A DNA stretch of 64,000 nucleotides from Bacillus sp. EB106-08-02-XG196 (lineage in GTDB: Bacteria > Bacillota > Bacilli > Bacillales > Cytobacillaceae): assembly GCF_013396335.1 (NCBI RefSeq), contig NZ_JABWSY010000018.1, positions 1 to 64,000 of the forward strand, given 5' to 3'. The translations under genes and the position numbers were made by a program. The notes under the pieces were generated by a model that worked only from the letters and a program-made list of their open reading frames with translations, was not told where the DNA came from and made no database searches. Within the stretch, counting starts at the first letter, position 1, and each line of letters begins with the position of its first letter. Of this stretch, positions 25,613 through 34,465 are shown piece after piece.

Positions 25613-26815
25613 ATGAATACGACTTTAAATAAAACAACAGAAATTATTGAGCAAACACAAAAATTTGGTGCTAATAACTATCATCCACTACCAATCGTAG
25701 TTTCTAAGGCGGAGGGAGTTTGGGTTGAAAGTCCAGAAGGAAACCGCTATATGGATATGCTAAGTGCCTATTCTGCGGTAAACCAAGGACACCGTCATCC
25801 AAAAATCATTCAAGCATTAAAAGACCAAGCTGATAAAGTAACATTAACGTCACGCGCATTCCATAATGACCAGCTTGGTCCTTGGTATGAAAAAATTTGT
25901 AAATTAACGAACAAAGAAATGGCACTTCCAATGAATACTGGTGCGGAAGCAGTAGAAACAGCCATTAAAGCTGCACGCCGCTGGTGCTATGATGTAAAAG
26001 GAATAGCTGAGAATCAAGCTGAAATTATTGCTTGTACAGGCAACTTCCATGGACGGACAATGGGTGCTGTTTCATTATCTTCAGATCCTGAATATAAGCG
26101 CGGTTTTGGACCGATGCTTCCTGGAATAAATCTAATTCCTTATGGAGATCTTGAAGCATTAAAAGCAGCTATCACAACTAATACGGCAGCATTCTTAATT
26201 GAGCCGATTCAAGGTGAAGCAGGAATCATTTTACCTCCGGATGGATTCTTAAAAGCAGCGTCTGAATTATGTAAAGAAAACAATGTATTATTTATTGCAG
26301 ATGAAATTCAAGTCGGCTTAGCGCGTACAGGAAAAATGTTTGCGACAGATTGGGAAGAAGTTAACCCTGACATGTTAATTTTAGGAAAAGCACTTGGTGG
26401 CGGAGTATTCCCGATTTCTTGTGTTGTTGCCAATGCTGATATATTGGGAGTATTTAATCCAGGTTCACATGGTTCTACTTTCGGAGGAAATCCCCTCGCT
26501 TGTGCAGTATCACTTGCAGCATTAGAAGTAATCGAGGAAGAAAAACTTGCAGAACGTTCACTTGAATTAGGTAACTACTTCCTAGACCAATTAAAAACGA
26601 TCAATAATCCTATGATTAAAGAAATAAGAGGCAGAGGTTTATTTATTGGTGTGGAGCTGACAGAAGAAGCAAGACCTTTCTGCGAGCAATTAAAAGAAGA
26701 GGGCTTATTATGTAAAGAAACACATGATACCGTTATTCGCTTCGCGCCACCGCTTATCATTACAAAGGAAGAAATTGATTGGGCAGTAGAGAAAATCGCA
26801 AAGGTTTTAGCTTAA
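25613..26815 (+). CDS. rocD: Ornithine aminotransferase
   Basis: PLP-dependent transfer of the delta-amino group of ornithine to 2-oxoglutarate, giving glutamate semialdehyde for RocA. 400 aa. MNTGAEAVETAIK, FHGRTMGAVSLSSD, the cofactor-binding FIADEIQVGLARTG and the PLP lysine in ILGKALGGGVFPISC (near residue 256) mark the family. It starts 12 bp after the rocA stop with AAGGAGG, so it is translationally close and co-transcribed. Confidence 0.96.
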   Translation: MNTTLNKTTEIIEQTQKFGANNYHPLPIVVSKAEGVWVESPEGNRYMDMLSAYSAVNQGHRHPKIIQALKDQADKVTLTSRAFHNDQLGPWYEKICKLTNKEMALPMNTGAEAVETAIKAARRWCYDVKGIAENQAEIIACTGNFHGRTMGAVSLSSDPEYKRGFGPMLPGINLIPYGDLEALKAAITTNTAAFLIEPIQGEAGIILPPDGFLKAASELCKENNVLFIADEIQVGLARTGKMFATDWEEVNPDMLILGKALGGGVFPISCVVANADILGVFNPGSHGSTFGGNPLACAVSLAALEVIEEEKLAERSLELGNYFLDQLKTINNPMIKEIRGRGLFIGVELTEEARPFCEQLKEEGLLCKETHDTVIRFAPPLIITKEEIDWAVEKIAKVLA

Positions 26816-26855
26816 GAATTTTATTTCCATATTACTAAACTAAGAGGTGTCAGGC

Positions 26856-28148
26856 ATGTCTGTTAAGACTGTGATGAATGAAATGTCAAAAGAGCAGCAA
26901 AAGGAAAAAGAATCATTAAACTTATTCTACTCTACGCAAACCGTCATACAAGAAGCATTAACGAAGTTAGGCTACAATAGCGAAATGTATGAATTATTAA
27001 AAGAACCGATTCGTTTATTAACCGTCCGAATTCCGGTGCGAATGGATGATGGTACGGTAAAAGTATTTACCGGATATCGTTCACAGCATAATGATGCGGT
27101 TGGACCTACAAAGGGCGGCGTTCGCTTTCATCCTGATGTGGATGAAGCGGAGGTAAAAGCCTTATCGATTTGGATGAGTTTAAAGTGTGGGATTACGAAC
27201 CTTCCATATGGCGGCGGTAAAGGCGGTATCATTTGTGACCCAAGAAAGATGTCTTTCAGAGAGCTTGAGAGATTAAGCCGAGGTTATGTTCGTGCGATTA
27301 GTCAGATTGTTGGACCAACAAAAGATATTCCTGCACCGGATGTTTATACCAACTCACAAATTATGGCATGGATGATGGACGAATATAGTCGTCTCCGTGA
27401 GTTTGACTCACCAGGATTTATTACTGGTAAACCTCTTGTATTAGGTGGTTCTCATGGACGAGAAACCGCAACTGCCCGTGGTGTGACTATGTGCATAAAC
27501 GAAGCGGTTAAGAAAAAAGGAAAAGAGTTAATCGGGGCTCGAGTGGTCATCCAAGGTTTTGGAAACGCAGGCAGCTACTTAGCTAAATTTATGCATGACG
27601 CTGGTGCAAAGGTTGTCGCTGTTTCCGATGTATACGGCGGAGTTTACGATCCAGACGGACTTGATATCAATTATTTACTTGATAGAAGAGATAGTTTCGG
27701 TACATTCTCACAGCTATTTACGGAAACAATCAGCAACAAGGAATTACTAGAGTTAGAATGTGACATTCTTGTACCTGCTGCGATTTCGAACCAAATCACT
27801 GAAGAGAATGCTGCGAACATTAAAGCGAGTATTGTAGTTGAAGCGGCAAATGGACCGACCACTCTTGAAGCAACTAAGATTTTAACAGAGCGCGGAGTTC
27901 TTCTTGTTCCGGATATTCTTGCAAGTGCAGGCGGGGTTACGGTTTCTTATTTTGAATGGGTACAAAACAATCAGGGTTACTATTGGTCTGAAGAAGAGGT
28001 CATGGAAAAGCTTGAGAAGGTAATGGTTAGTTCTTTTGACACAATTTATCAACAGTCTCAGACTCATCAAGTTGATATGCGTTTAGCAGCATATATGATT
28101 GGGATTATGAGAGTAGCAGAAGCATCCCAATTCAGAGGCTGGGTTTAA
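26856..28148 (+). CDS. rocG: NAD-specific glutamate dehydrogenase (RocG/GudB type)
   Basis: Oxidative deamination of glutamate to 2-oxoglutarate, feeding the products of RocA and RocD into the TCA cycle. 430 aa. It has the catalytic lysine segment PYGGGKGGIICDP near residue 118, PAPDVYTN, the Rossmann GFGNAGSYLA, and NGPTT. Position as third gene of the sigma-54 unit argues for the catabolic RocG role rather than GudB. ATG 26856 is preferred over the in-frame GTG at 26847 because AGAGGTG is better spaced. Confidence 0.92.
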   Translation: MSVKTVMNEMSKEQQKEKESLNLFYSTQTVIQEALTKLGYNSEMYELLKEPIRLLTVRIPVRMDDGTVKVFTGYRSQHNDAVGPTKGGVRFHPDVDEAEVKALSIWMSLKCGITNLPYGGGKGGIICDPRKMSFRELERLSRGYVRAISQIVGPTKDIPAPDVYTNSQIMAWMMDEYSRLREFDSPGFITGKPLVLGGSHGRETATARGVTMCINEAVKKKGKELIGARVVIQGFGNAGSYLAKFMHDAGAKVVAVSDVYGGVYDPDGLDINYLLDRRDSFGTFSQLFTETISNKELLELECDILVPAAISNQITEENAANIKASIVVEAANGPTTLEATKILTERGVLLVPDILASAGGVTVSYFEWVQNNQGYYWSEEEVMEKLEKVMVSSFDTIYQQSQTHQVDMRLAAYMIGIMRVAEASQFRGWV

Positions 28149-28172
28149 TATAAAACTATAAAGATACTCTAC

Positions 28173-28206
28173 AAAAGCCTTGCAGAATGTAATCTGCAAG
28201 GCTTTT
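28173..28206 (+). terminator. rocADG terminator, convergent with the aldehyde dehydrogenase
   Basis: Stem AAAAGCCTTGCAGA / TCTGCAAGGCTTTT with a 6-nt loop, A and T tails on both strands, so it may serve both converging genes. Confidence 0.85.
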
Positions 28207-28214
28207 AAGCGTAA

Positions 28215-29582
28215 TTATTTAATAAAACGTTTGATTTGTTTTAGTGCGTCCTTACGATTTGGATATCTAAATGGTAAATCAAAGGTAGTTGTTTGTTTTA
28301 AGATACTCTTTTGGTGGGAGAAGACATCGAAGCTGCCTCTGCCATGGTAGGCGCCAATTCCACTTTCACCAACACCGCCAAAAGGAAGGTATGGAGAACT
28401 AAGATGCATGACGGTATCGTTTATACAGCCGCCGCCAAACGAGATAGAATCTAAAATGGTTCCTTGGAAGTCTTTGCTTTCAGAGAAAATATAAAGAGCT
28501 AGCGGTTTAGGATGTTCATTAATTTTATGAATCATTGCTGCTTCATTATCGTATTCAAGAATAGGGAGGACAGGTCCAAAAATTTCCTCCTGCATCACAG
28601 TGTCATCCCAAGTGACACCGCCAAGAACTGTCGGCTCAATGGTAAGAGTGTCGATAGAATAATTGCCGCCATGGAGAATTTCTCCGCTCGAAAGTAATCC
28701 AGTTACCCGTTTGAAATGACGTTCACTGACGATTCTCGTAAATTCACCATTATTAACGATATCTTCATATAGCTCATTAATAGTTTGTTTAAAGGTTTTT
28801 ATAAATTCTTCCTTAATTTCTTTGTGAACATATAAATAATCAGGTGCGACACACGTCTGACCAGCATTGATAAACTTGCCCCAGGCAATCCGTTTTGCTG
28901 CTAATTTAAGATTCGCATCATGATGAACGATGCACGGACTTTTTCCTCCTAGTTCAAGTGTAACAGGAGTTAAGTGTTTTGCGGCCGCTTCCATAATGAC
29001 CTTTCCGACAGAAACACTTCCCGTAAAGAAGATATAATCGAATTTTTCTTTTATTAAGGTCTGAGTGGTATCGGCGTCACCTTGGACGACAGCGACATAT
29101 TCTTCAGGAAACGTTTTATTTATAAGTTCAGCCATAAGTTTTGACGTTTCTGGTGTTAGTTCAGATGGTTTTAGGACAGCACAATTCCCAGCTGCTATGG
29201 CACCAATAAGAGGTGCAATGGCTAATTGTAAAGGATAATTCCAAGGAGATATTATCAATGCCACCCCAAAAGGATCGGAATAAATATAGCCTTTAGATCC
29301 CATTTGAGTTAGGGCTGTTTTAACTTTTTTAGGCTGAGTCCATTCTCTAATATGTTTGAGAGTAAAGCGAATTTCTTCTAGCAAAATTCCCAATTCGCTA
29401 ATATAAGAGTCAAAGTCACTCTTATTCAAGTCCTTTTTAAGTGCTGCCATTATTTCTGTTTCATGTGAGCGAATCATGTTACCTAATGAAGTTAATGCGT
29501 CAATTCGGAATGATACATCTTTTGGTTTTCCAGATAGAAAGAAATCCCGCTGTGCTTTCAATAAATGACTAAAACCTTCCAT
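28215..29582 (-). CDS. Aldehyde dehydrogenase, class 3-like (fatty/aryl aldehyde type)
   Basis: 455 aa, shorter than classical ALDH. Motifs are VALIISPWNYPLQL, the glutamate in VTLELGGKSPC near residue 208, and the cysteine in INAGQTCVAPDY near residue 242. A C-terminal basic tail (FRYPNRKDALKQIKRF) resembles B. subtilis YwdH and membrane-associated class 3 enzymes that oxidise medium-chain or aromatic aldehydes. GAGGAGGTGG precedes the ATG. It is monocistronic and converges on rocG. The substrate is unknown. Confidence 0.88.
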   Translation of the reverse strand: MEGFSHLLKAQRDFFLSGKPKDVSFRIDALTSLGNMIRSHETEIMAALKKDLNKSDFDSYISELGILLEEIRFTLKHIREWTQPKKVKTALTQMGSKGYIYSDPFGVALIISPWNYPLQLAIAPLIGAIAAGNCAVLKPSELTPETSKLMAELINKTFPEEYVAVVQGDADTTQTLIKEKFDYIFFTGSVSVGKVIMEAAAKHLTPVTLELGGKSPCIVHHDANLKLAAKRIAWGKFINAGQTCVAPDYLYVHKEIKEEFIKTFKQTINELYEDIVNNGEFTRIVSERHFKRVTGLLSSGEILHGGNYSIDTLTIEPTVLGGVTWDDTVMQEEIFGPVLPILEYDNEAAMIHKINEHPKPLALYIFSESKDFQGTILDSISFGGGCINDTVMHLSSPYLPFGGVGESGIGAYHGRGSFDVFSHQKSILKQTTTFDLPFRYPNRKDALKQIKRFIK

Positions 29583-29724
29583 ATTCCCACCTCCTCAAAG
29601 ATAATGATATTCTATCACATTTTATTTTAATAACCAGATTTGAATGAACCTAAATGGAATATTTTTGTATGAATAAAAACAAACTGAGAATACTATGTCT
29701 AAATACCAGCGAAGGAGATAGCAA

Positions 29725-29973
29725 ATGTCTATTGAAACAGGAATGAAATATCAAATTTCTCAAAGTATTAAGGGGAATTTTAACTCTGCAGATTCATTAA
29801 CCGTAACTACAAACAATGGGATTACGATTCAATTTACACTTGAAGATGGTAAGGGGCATGGGTCAATGCCGCTGGATCATTTAAACTATTTGTTAAAAAG
29901 ATCCAACCTTACCCTAATCCCATCTAATAAAAGAGTGCTATTAACTCCAGATAATGAAGAAAAAATAGGTTAG
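29725..29973 (+). CDS. Uncharacterised 82-aa protein
   Basis: A small protein with a good GAAGGAGA ribosome site and a strong terminator directly behind it, so probably expressed from its own unit. The sequence alternates as in a compact beta fold (LTVTTNNGITIQFTLEDG) with a short helix (PLDHLNYLLKRS). There is no signal, membrane segment or cysteine. I do not recognise the family. Confidence 0.6.
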   Translation: MSIETGMKYQISQSIKGNFNSADSLTVTTNNGITIQFTLEDGKGHGSMPLDHLNYLLKRSNLTLIPSNKRVLLTPDNEEKIG

Positions 29974-29980
29974 AAATTCT

Positions 29981-30028
29981 AAAAATCAAACTCCCTCCTT
30001 GTTAGCAAAAGGCGGGAGTTTGATTTTT
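29981..30028 (+). terminator. Intrinsic terminator behind the 82-aa gene
   Basis: 15-bp stem AAAAATCAAACTCCC / GGGAGTTTGATTTTT with an 18-nt loop. The symmetrical A/T flanks also allow it to end the minus-strand regulator gene at 30061. Confidence 0.85.
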
Positions 30029-30060
30029 TATTGAGTTGCCCCAAAAAAATAGTCAAATTA

Positions 30061-30639
30061 TTAAATAGGGATTGAACTATCACTAATTCCTATTGTTATA
30101 ATCTCGTAGTATGAATTAATTATATCTTTTTCTTTTACGGTACTCTCTGGTCCCAACCAGTTGTAGGTCCAATTGCACATTCCAAGTAACAAAAAAGTTG
30201 CGAATAAGGAATGGGTATTCTCCCTAAATTCATTTACTCTTATGCCATTTTCAACAATCATTCTAATATTAGCTGCAAATTCCTCTCTTTTCTCCTTGAT
30301 CAATTCTAAATCTTGTACTTTTAGGTGCCTCATTTCTCTATAAACTATATTTTGAAGACTTTGCTCATCAGGAGTATTGTATATTAGTAATTCGATAATA
30401 GACTTCAATTTCTCCTTTTGTGTAAGTAGAGAATTATTCAAAATTTCTATTTGTTTTTTTAGTAATTGGTCAATATGAATTTGATGAATAACAAAGAGTA
30501 ATTCGTATTTTGATTTGTAATAATAATAGAAAGTTCCCTTTGTGACCCCTAGTGAGGATACAATCTTCTCAACAGAGGTAGACTGATAACCCAATTTGTT
30601 AAATAAACTAATTGATTCTTCTAATATAAGTTTCTTCAT
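30061..30639 (-). CDS. TetR/AcrR family regulator of the catabolic island
   Basis: 192 aa. The N-terminal TetR helix-turn-helix is clear (SVEKIVSSLGVTKGTFYYYYKSKYELL, residues 22-48). The ligand domain has the length and layout of TetR proteins that respond to acyl-CoA thioesters (FadR/KstR2-like). It lies 97 bp behind lpdA in the same direction, so probably an lpdA-tetR unit divergent from the acyl-CoA dehydrogenase operon. The likely role is repression of the island until an acyl-CoA intermediate accumulates; this is inferred. Confidence 0.85.
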   Translation of the reverse strand: MKKLILEESISLFNKLGYQSTSVEKIVSSLGVTKGTFYYYYKSKYELLFVIHQIHIDQLLKKQIEILNNSLLTQKEKLKSIIELLIYNTPDEQSLQNIVYREMRHLKVQDLELIKEKREEFAANIRMIVENGIRVNEFRENTHSLFATFLLLGMCNWTYNWLGPESTVKEKDIINSYYEIITIGISDSSIPI

Positions 30640-30736
30640 AGTGAAATACCTAATATTTTCTGAATTTGATTCGATGAATCATAAAAGTAATAATTTACCA
30701 CTAGCCTCCAACCGATTATTATCATCAATTATCCTC

Positions 30737-32125
30737 CTACATACTAGGGACATGAATGGGCAAACCAGCTGCAAGTTCGGATGCTTCCATAATCGCTTCG
30801 CTAATAGTTGGATGAGGATGGATGACCAAAGATAAGTCATCCACAGTCCAGCCTGCTTCAATTGCAACCGTTATTTCAGAAATAATTTCTGATGCGTTTG
30901 GCGCAATAATAGCGGCCCCTTTTATTTGTCTAGTTTCATTATGGCAAAACATTTTAATGAAGCCTTCTGGTTGATTTAAAGTTAGGGCACGACCATTTGC
31001 TCCCATTGGGAAGGTATATTCTTGTGTGGTGTCATTGCTTTCAGTTTGTCCAGTCAATGCAATTTCAGGGTCTGAAAAGATAATTAGAGGGATTGCTTTA
31101 TAGTCAACTGAATAATGATGACCACTAATTACTTCTGCAGCTAATTTTCCTTCATAGGAAGCTTTATGTGCAAGAGCTGGACCCTTTACAACATCCCCAA
31201 TAGCAAAGATGGAAGGTATACTGGTTTTCATGGAAGGATTCACATCAATAAAACCATTCTCAGTTAAATCAATATTAGTATTATGGAGTCCAAGTGAATA
31301 TGTGCAAGGAATTCTTCCAGCTGAAACTATCAGATAATCTGCATTTATCTGTAAGGTACTATCCTTGGTTTGCACTTTGATTGTTACCTTTTGTCCTTCC
31401 TCCAGATATTCCGTTGCAATTGCACTTGTTAATAGTTTAATATTCTTTTTCTTTAACTGTTGTTTCAATACTTTTCTAATATCTGAGTCTGCTAACAGGA
31501 GGATATCCTCCTGTTCCTCGATGATTGTAACCTTTACACCTAAATTAGCATAAGCACAACCAAGTTCAATGCCAATATATCCACCACCAAGTATTACAAT
31601 TTCCTCTGGGAGAGAATGTAAATTTAGTACATGCGAGGAGGAAAGAATTTTATTCCCCCAAGGGAAGTTCGGTAGCTCCCTAGGTTCAGATCCAGTGGCA
31701 ATAATGCAATGATTAAAAGTATAAGTCGATGTAACACCATTTTCATTGACTGATAAGGAGGAATCGCTAGTAAACATTGCCTCACCATTTATGATGTTAA
31801 TCCTGTTTTTTTCAAGGAGATGTGAGATTCCTCTTTGAAGTTTCGTAATGGTTTTGTTTTTATATTTTTGAAGCTCTTCTATATTAATCTTGTTTGAATC
31901 GTCTAGACTATTAAAAATTTGTTGATGCTTTTTGTAGTCAGCCCATTTCTTTGCAATTGTAATCAATGACTTTGATGGAATACAACCGGAATTTAGGCAT
32001 GTCCCACCTAATTTGTCTTTCTCAATAATTGTTACATGCTGTCCAAGCTGCGCAGCTCTAATAGCTGCTACATAGCCTCCAGGTCCAGACCCAATTATAA
32101 CCGTATCAAGATTTTTCTCACTCAT
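30737..32125 (-). CDS. lpdA: Dihydrolipoyl dehydrogenase (E3)
   Basis: 462-aa flavoprotein disulfide reductase that reoxidises the lipoyl arm of a 2-oxoacid dehydrogenase complex. The FAD fold GSGPGGYVAA, redox cysteines in GGTCLNSGCIPSKS (around residues 40-53), the NAD fold LGGGYIGIE, GDVVKGPALAHKASYEG, and the C-terminal HPHPTISEAIMEA base motif are all present. It is divergent from the operon carrying E1 alpha, E1 beta and E2, so it is probably the dedicated E3. It is not the main pdh-linked copy judging by context. Confidence 0.93.
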   Translation of the reverse strand: MSEKNLDTVIIGSGPGGYVAAIRAAQLGQHVTIIEKDKLGGTCLNSGCIPSKSLITIAKKWADYKKHQQIFNSLDDSNKINIEELQKYKNKTITKLQRGISHLLEKNRINIINGEAMFTSDSSLSVNENGVTSTYTFNHCIIATGSEPRELPNFPWGNKILSSSHVLNLHSLPEEIVILGGGYIGIELGCAYANLGVKVTIIEEQEDILLLADSDIRKVLKQQLKKKNIKLLTSAIATEYLEEGQKVTIKVQTKDSTLQINADYLIVSAGRIPCTYSLGLHNTNIDLTENGFIDVNPSMKTSIPSIFAIGDVVKGPALAHKASYEGKLAAEVISGHHYSVDYKAIPLIIFSDPEIALTGQTESNDTTQEYTFPMGANGRALTLNQPEGFIKMFCHNETRQIKGAAIIAPNASEIISEITVAIEAGWTVDDLSLVIHPHPTISEAIMEASELAAGLPIHVPSM

Positions 32126-32235
32126 AACCCATCTACCTTTCTATTAGAAAATGTAACCATTATTCACCAGTATATTATCTAAATTGTAACACTGAATTTT
32201 CAAAAAAATCAACAGGCGTTCAAAAAATAAATTCA

Positions 32236-32264
32236 TAGACAAAAATTGAAAGATGTTGTAATAT
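32236..32264 (+). promoter_or_regulatory. Promoter of the acyl-CoA dehydrogenase/oxoacid dehydrogenase operon
   Basis: TAGACA (32236-32241), a 17-bp spacer and TAATAT (32259-32264) precede the TTG at 32308. The motif TGAATTTTCAA occurs on both sides of the promoter (32193-32203 and 32316-32326) and may mark a regulator site. Both are weak assignments. Confidence 0.5.
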
Positions 32265-32307
32265 GAATTTTGAAAATATTTAATTAATTTAATTAGGAGG
32301 GAATAAA

Positions 32308-33453
32308 TTGAATTTTGAATTTTCAATGGAAGAAAAACTGATTAAACAAACGGCAGATGAATTTGGCAGGGAAGTAATTGCTCCTCAGGTCGGAGAACTT
32401 TTTAAAAAAGGTGAGTTTCCCTATGAAATCCTAAAACAGTTAATTGATATGGGATTTGCTGGTTTCTTTGCACCAGAAGAATATGGCGGTAACAAAGTTA
32501 GCACAGTATCATATGTTCTAGCTCTCGAAGAAATGGCAAAATATGATTCAACTATTCCACTTATCTTACAAGTTCAAAATTTAGTAATTGAAGTCTATTC
32601 TCGTTTTGCCAGCGAAAAACAGAAATCTGAATGGCTGCCTCGACTAACCTCAGGACAGGTTATTGGATCCATAGCAATGACTGAACCAGGAGCAGGTTCG
32701 GATCTTGCTTCCGCATCAACGACTGCAAAAATACAAGGTGATAAATGGATTCTAAATGGATCAAAAACCTTTATCTCAAACTCAGGTACAAAACTTAGTG
32801 ATGGAATGATTGTATTAGCCGCTACCGGTGAAGAAAATGGCAGAAAGAAGTTTAGTACATTTATCGTTCCAAGAAATTCTAAAGGTTTAATTGTTGGAAA
32901 ACAAATTGAGAAAATAGGTTGGAAACATGGTGATACAAGGGAGATATTCTTTGAAAATTGTGAAATTCCATTAGAAAACATGCTCGGTGAGGAGGGAAAA
33001 GGACTTCGTCACGTGCTTACTGGAATGGATGTTGGTCGTCTTGCTTTTGCCGCTTGTAGTGTTGGAATGGCTGAGGGAGCCTTAAATATGGCATTAGATC
33101 ATGCTAAAACACGTGTGCAATTCGGAATGCCTATTTCCAAACTCCAAGCAATTCAATTTAAATTAGCTGAAATGAAAACAAAGGTCAATGCAGCTAGGTC
33201 ATTAACTTACATGGCAGCATGTGCCCGAGACCAAAAGCAAAGTAACGTAGAAGAGATGGCTTCAATGGCAAAGCTATTTGCTAGTAAGGTTGCGGTAGAA
33301 GTAGTAGATGAATCTTTTCAAATTCATGGTGGATATGGCTTTACTCTTGAATATCCAATTTCGCGTTTTTATGCAGATGTTAAGATGATGGAAATTGGAG
33401 AAGGTACAAGCGAGGTTCAAAAGCTTTTTATTGCCAGAAAAATGGGATGTTAA
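32308..33453 (+). CDS. Acyl-CoA dehydrogenase
   Basis: 381-aa FAD enzyme that introduces the alpha-beta double bond in an acyl-CoA and passes electrons to ETF. Characteristic segments are YGGNKVSTVSYVLALEEMAK, IAMTEPGAGSDLAS near residue 128, WILNGSKTFISN, GKGLRHVLTGMDVGRLAFAA, the HGGYGFTLEYPISRFYAD region and the GEGTSEVQK end containing the usual catalytic glutamate. The start is TTG behind AGGAGGG. It is the first gene of the long operon. The length of the natural acyl chain cannot be told. Confidence 0.93.
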   Translation: MNFEFSMEEKLIKQTADEFGREVIAPQVGELFKKGEFPYEILKQLIDMGFAGFFAPEEYGGNKVSTVSYVLALEEMAKYDSTIPLILQVQNLVIEVYSRFASEKQKSEWLPRLTSGQVIGSIAMTEPGAGSDLASASTTAKIQGDKWILNGSKTFISNSGTKLSDGMIVLAATGEENGRKKFSTFIVPRNSKGLIVGKQIEKIGWKHGDTREIFFENCEIPLENMLGEEGKGLRHVLTGMDVGRLAFAACSVGMAEGALNMALDHAKTRVQFGMPISKLQAIQFKLAEMKTKVNAARSLTYMAACARDQKQSNVEEMASMAKLFASKVAVEVVDESFQIHGGYGFTLEYPISRFYADVKMMEIGEGTSEVQKLFIARKMGC

Positions 33454-33466
33454 AGGTGGGAAACTC

Positions 33467-34453
33467 TTGATTAAAATGAAAACGTTATCAAAAGAGCGGT
33501 TGCTCGAGATATATAATAATGCCTTTTTAACAAGAACTTTTGAAGAAGCCACGATTGATTTGTTTAGTAAAGGCGAAATAGATGGATGGCTCCACTCAGG
33601 AGTTGGTCAAGAACTTGTAGGTTCTGTACTATGCACCTTACTCACTGAAAAAGATTATATCATTCCTTATCATCGATCAAAGTCCTATTTCTTAGCTAGA
33701 GGGGTCGATCCTGGAAAACTATTAGCAGAAATAATGGGAAGAAAAGATGGATTATGCGGCGGTGTTGGTGGAGAAGCTCATCTTGCTGATTTTTCTAAAG
33801 GTCTAATTGGTTCAACAGGCATTTTAGGTGCTGGGATGCCAATATCTCTTGGGACAGCATTTAAGCAATACTATGAAAGCTCAAATAATATTACGATTTG
33901 CAGCTTTGGAGATGGATCTGTGCCACAAGGGGCATTTCATGAAAGTTTAAATTTTGCAGCTACTTGGAATCTTCCAATCGTGTTTATTTGTGAAAACAAT
34001 TTGTATGCGGAATTAAGTCCGATTTCAAAGGGGATGAAGCAGCAAGAAATTGGTAAAAAGGCTGAAGCCTATGGAATACCTGGATATACGGTCGACGGCT
34101 ATGATGTTGAAGCTGTACATAGCCATCTTGAATTAGCAATTGGTCAAGCTAGAAAGGGAGAAGGGCCTAGCTTAATAGAATTTAAGACGTATCGATGGCG
34201 TGGCCATTATGAAGGTGACCCTCAGGTTTATCGAACAAAAGAAGAAATTGAAAGTTGGATAAAACGTGATCCACTTAAAAAGATAGAAGAAGAAATCCTT
34301 TCCGCAAAAATAACAACAAAAGAGGATTTGGAAAAAGGAAAAAATGATATAAAACTAAAAATAAATGAGGCAATTGCATTTGCAAAAGCAAGCCCATTCC
34401 CTGTTGAAGAATTTTTGTTAAGAAATGTTTATGCTGATGATTCATTATTTTAA
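33467..34453 (+). CDS. 2-oxoacid (acetoin-type) dehydrogenase E1 alpha subunit
   Basis: Thiamine-diphosphate-binding alpha subunit of a 2-oxoacid dehydrogenase, about 328 aa. It has RTFEEATIDLFSKGEI, the heart region YHRSKSYFLARG, and the ThDP motif GDGSVPQGAFHE...CENN near residues 145-175. The open frame overlaps the preceding gene by 59 bp, but AAAGGTGGG is 6 bp before a TTG at 33467 and that start is preferred; ATG 33476 is also possible. The size and layout are like AcoA and BkdA1-type enzymes. The true substrate may be acetoin, a branched 2-oxoacid or an unlisted compound. Confidence 0.88.
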   Translation: MIKMKTLSKERLLEIYNNAFLTRTFEEATIDLFSKGEIDGWLHSGVGQELVGSVLCTLLTEKDYIIPYHRSKSYFLARGVDPGKLLAEIMGRKDGLCGGVGGEAHLADFSKGLIGSTGILGAGMPISLGTAFKQYYESSNNITICSFGDGSVPQGAFHESLNFAATWNLPIVFICENNLYAELSPISKGMKQQEIGKKAEAYGIPGYTVDGYDVEAVHSHLELAIGQARKGEGPSLIEFKTYRWRGHYEGDPQVYRTKEEIESWIKRDPLKKIEEEILSAKITTKEDLEKGKNDIKLKINEAIAFAKASPFPVEEFLLRNVYADDSLF

Positions 34454-34465
34454 GGGAGAATGAAA

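Noticed and set aside
32193..32326. TetR operator made of repeated TGAATTTTCAA
   Set aside because: The two copies are direct repeats, not an inverted pair, and the second lies inside the coding start; in such AT-rich DNA this may be chance. Kept only as a note on the promoter.
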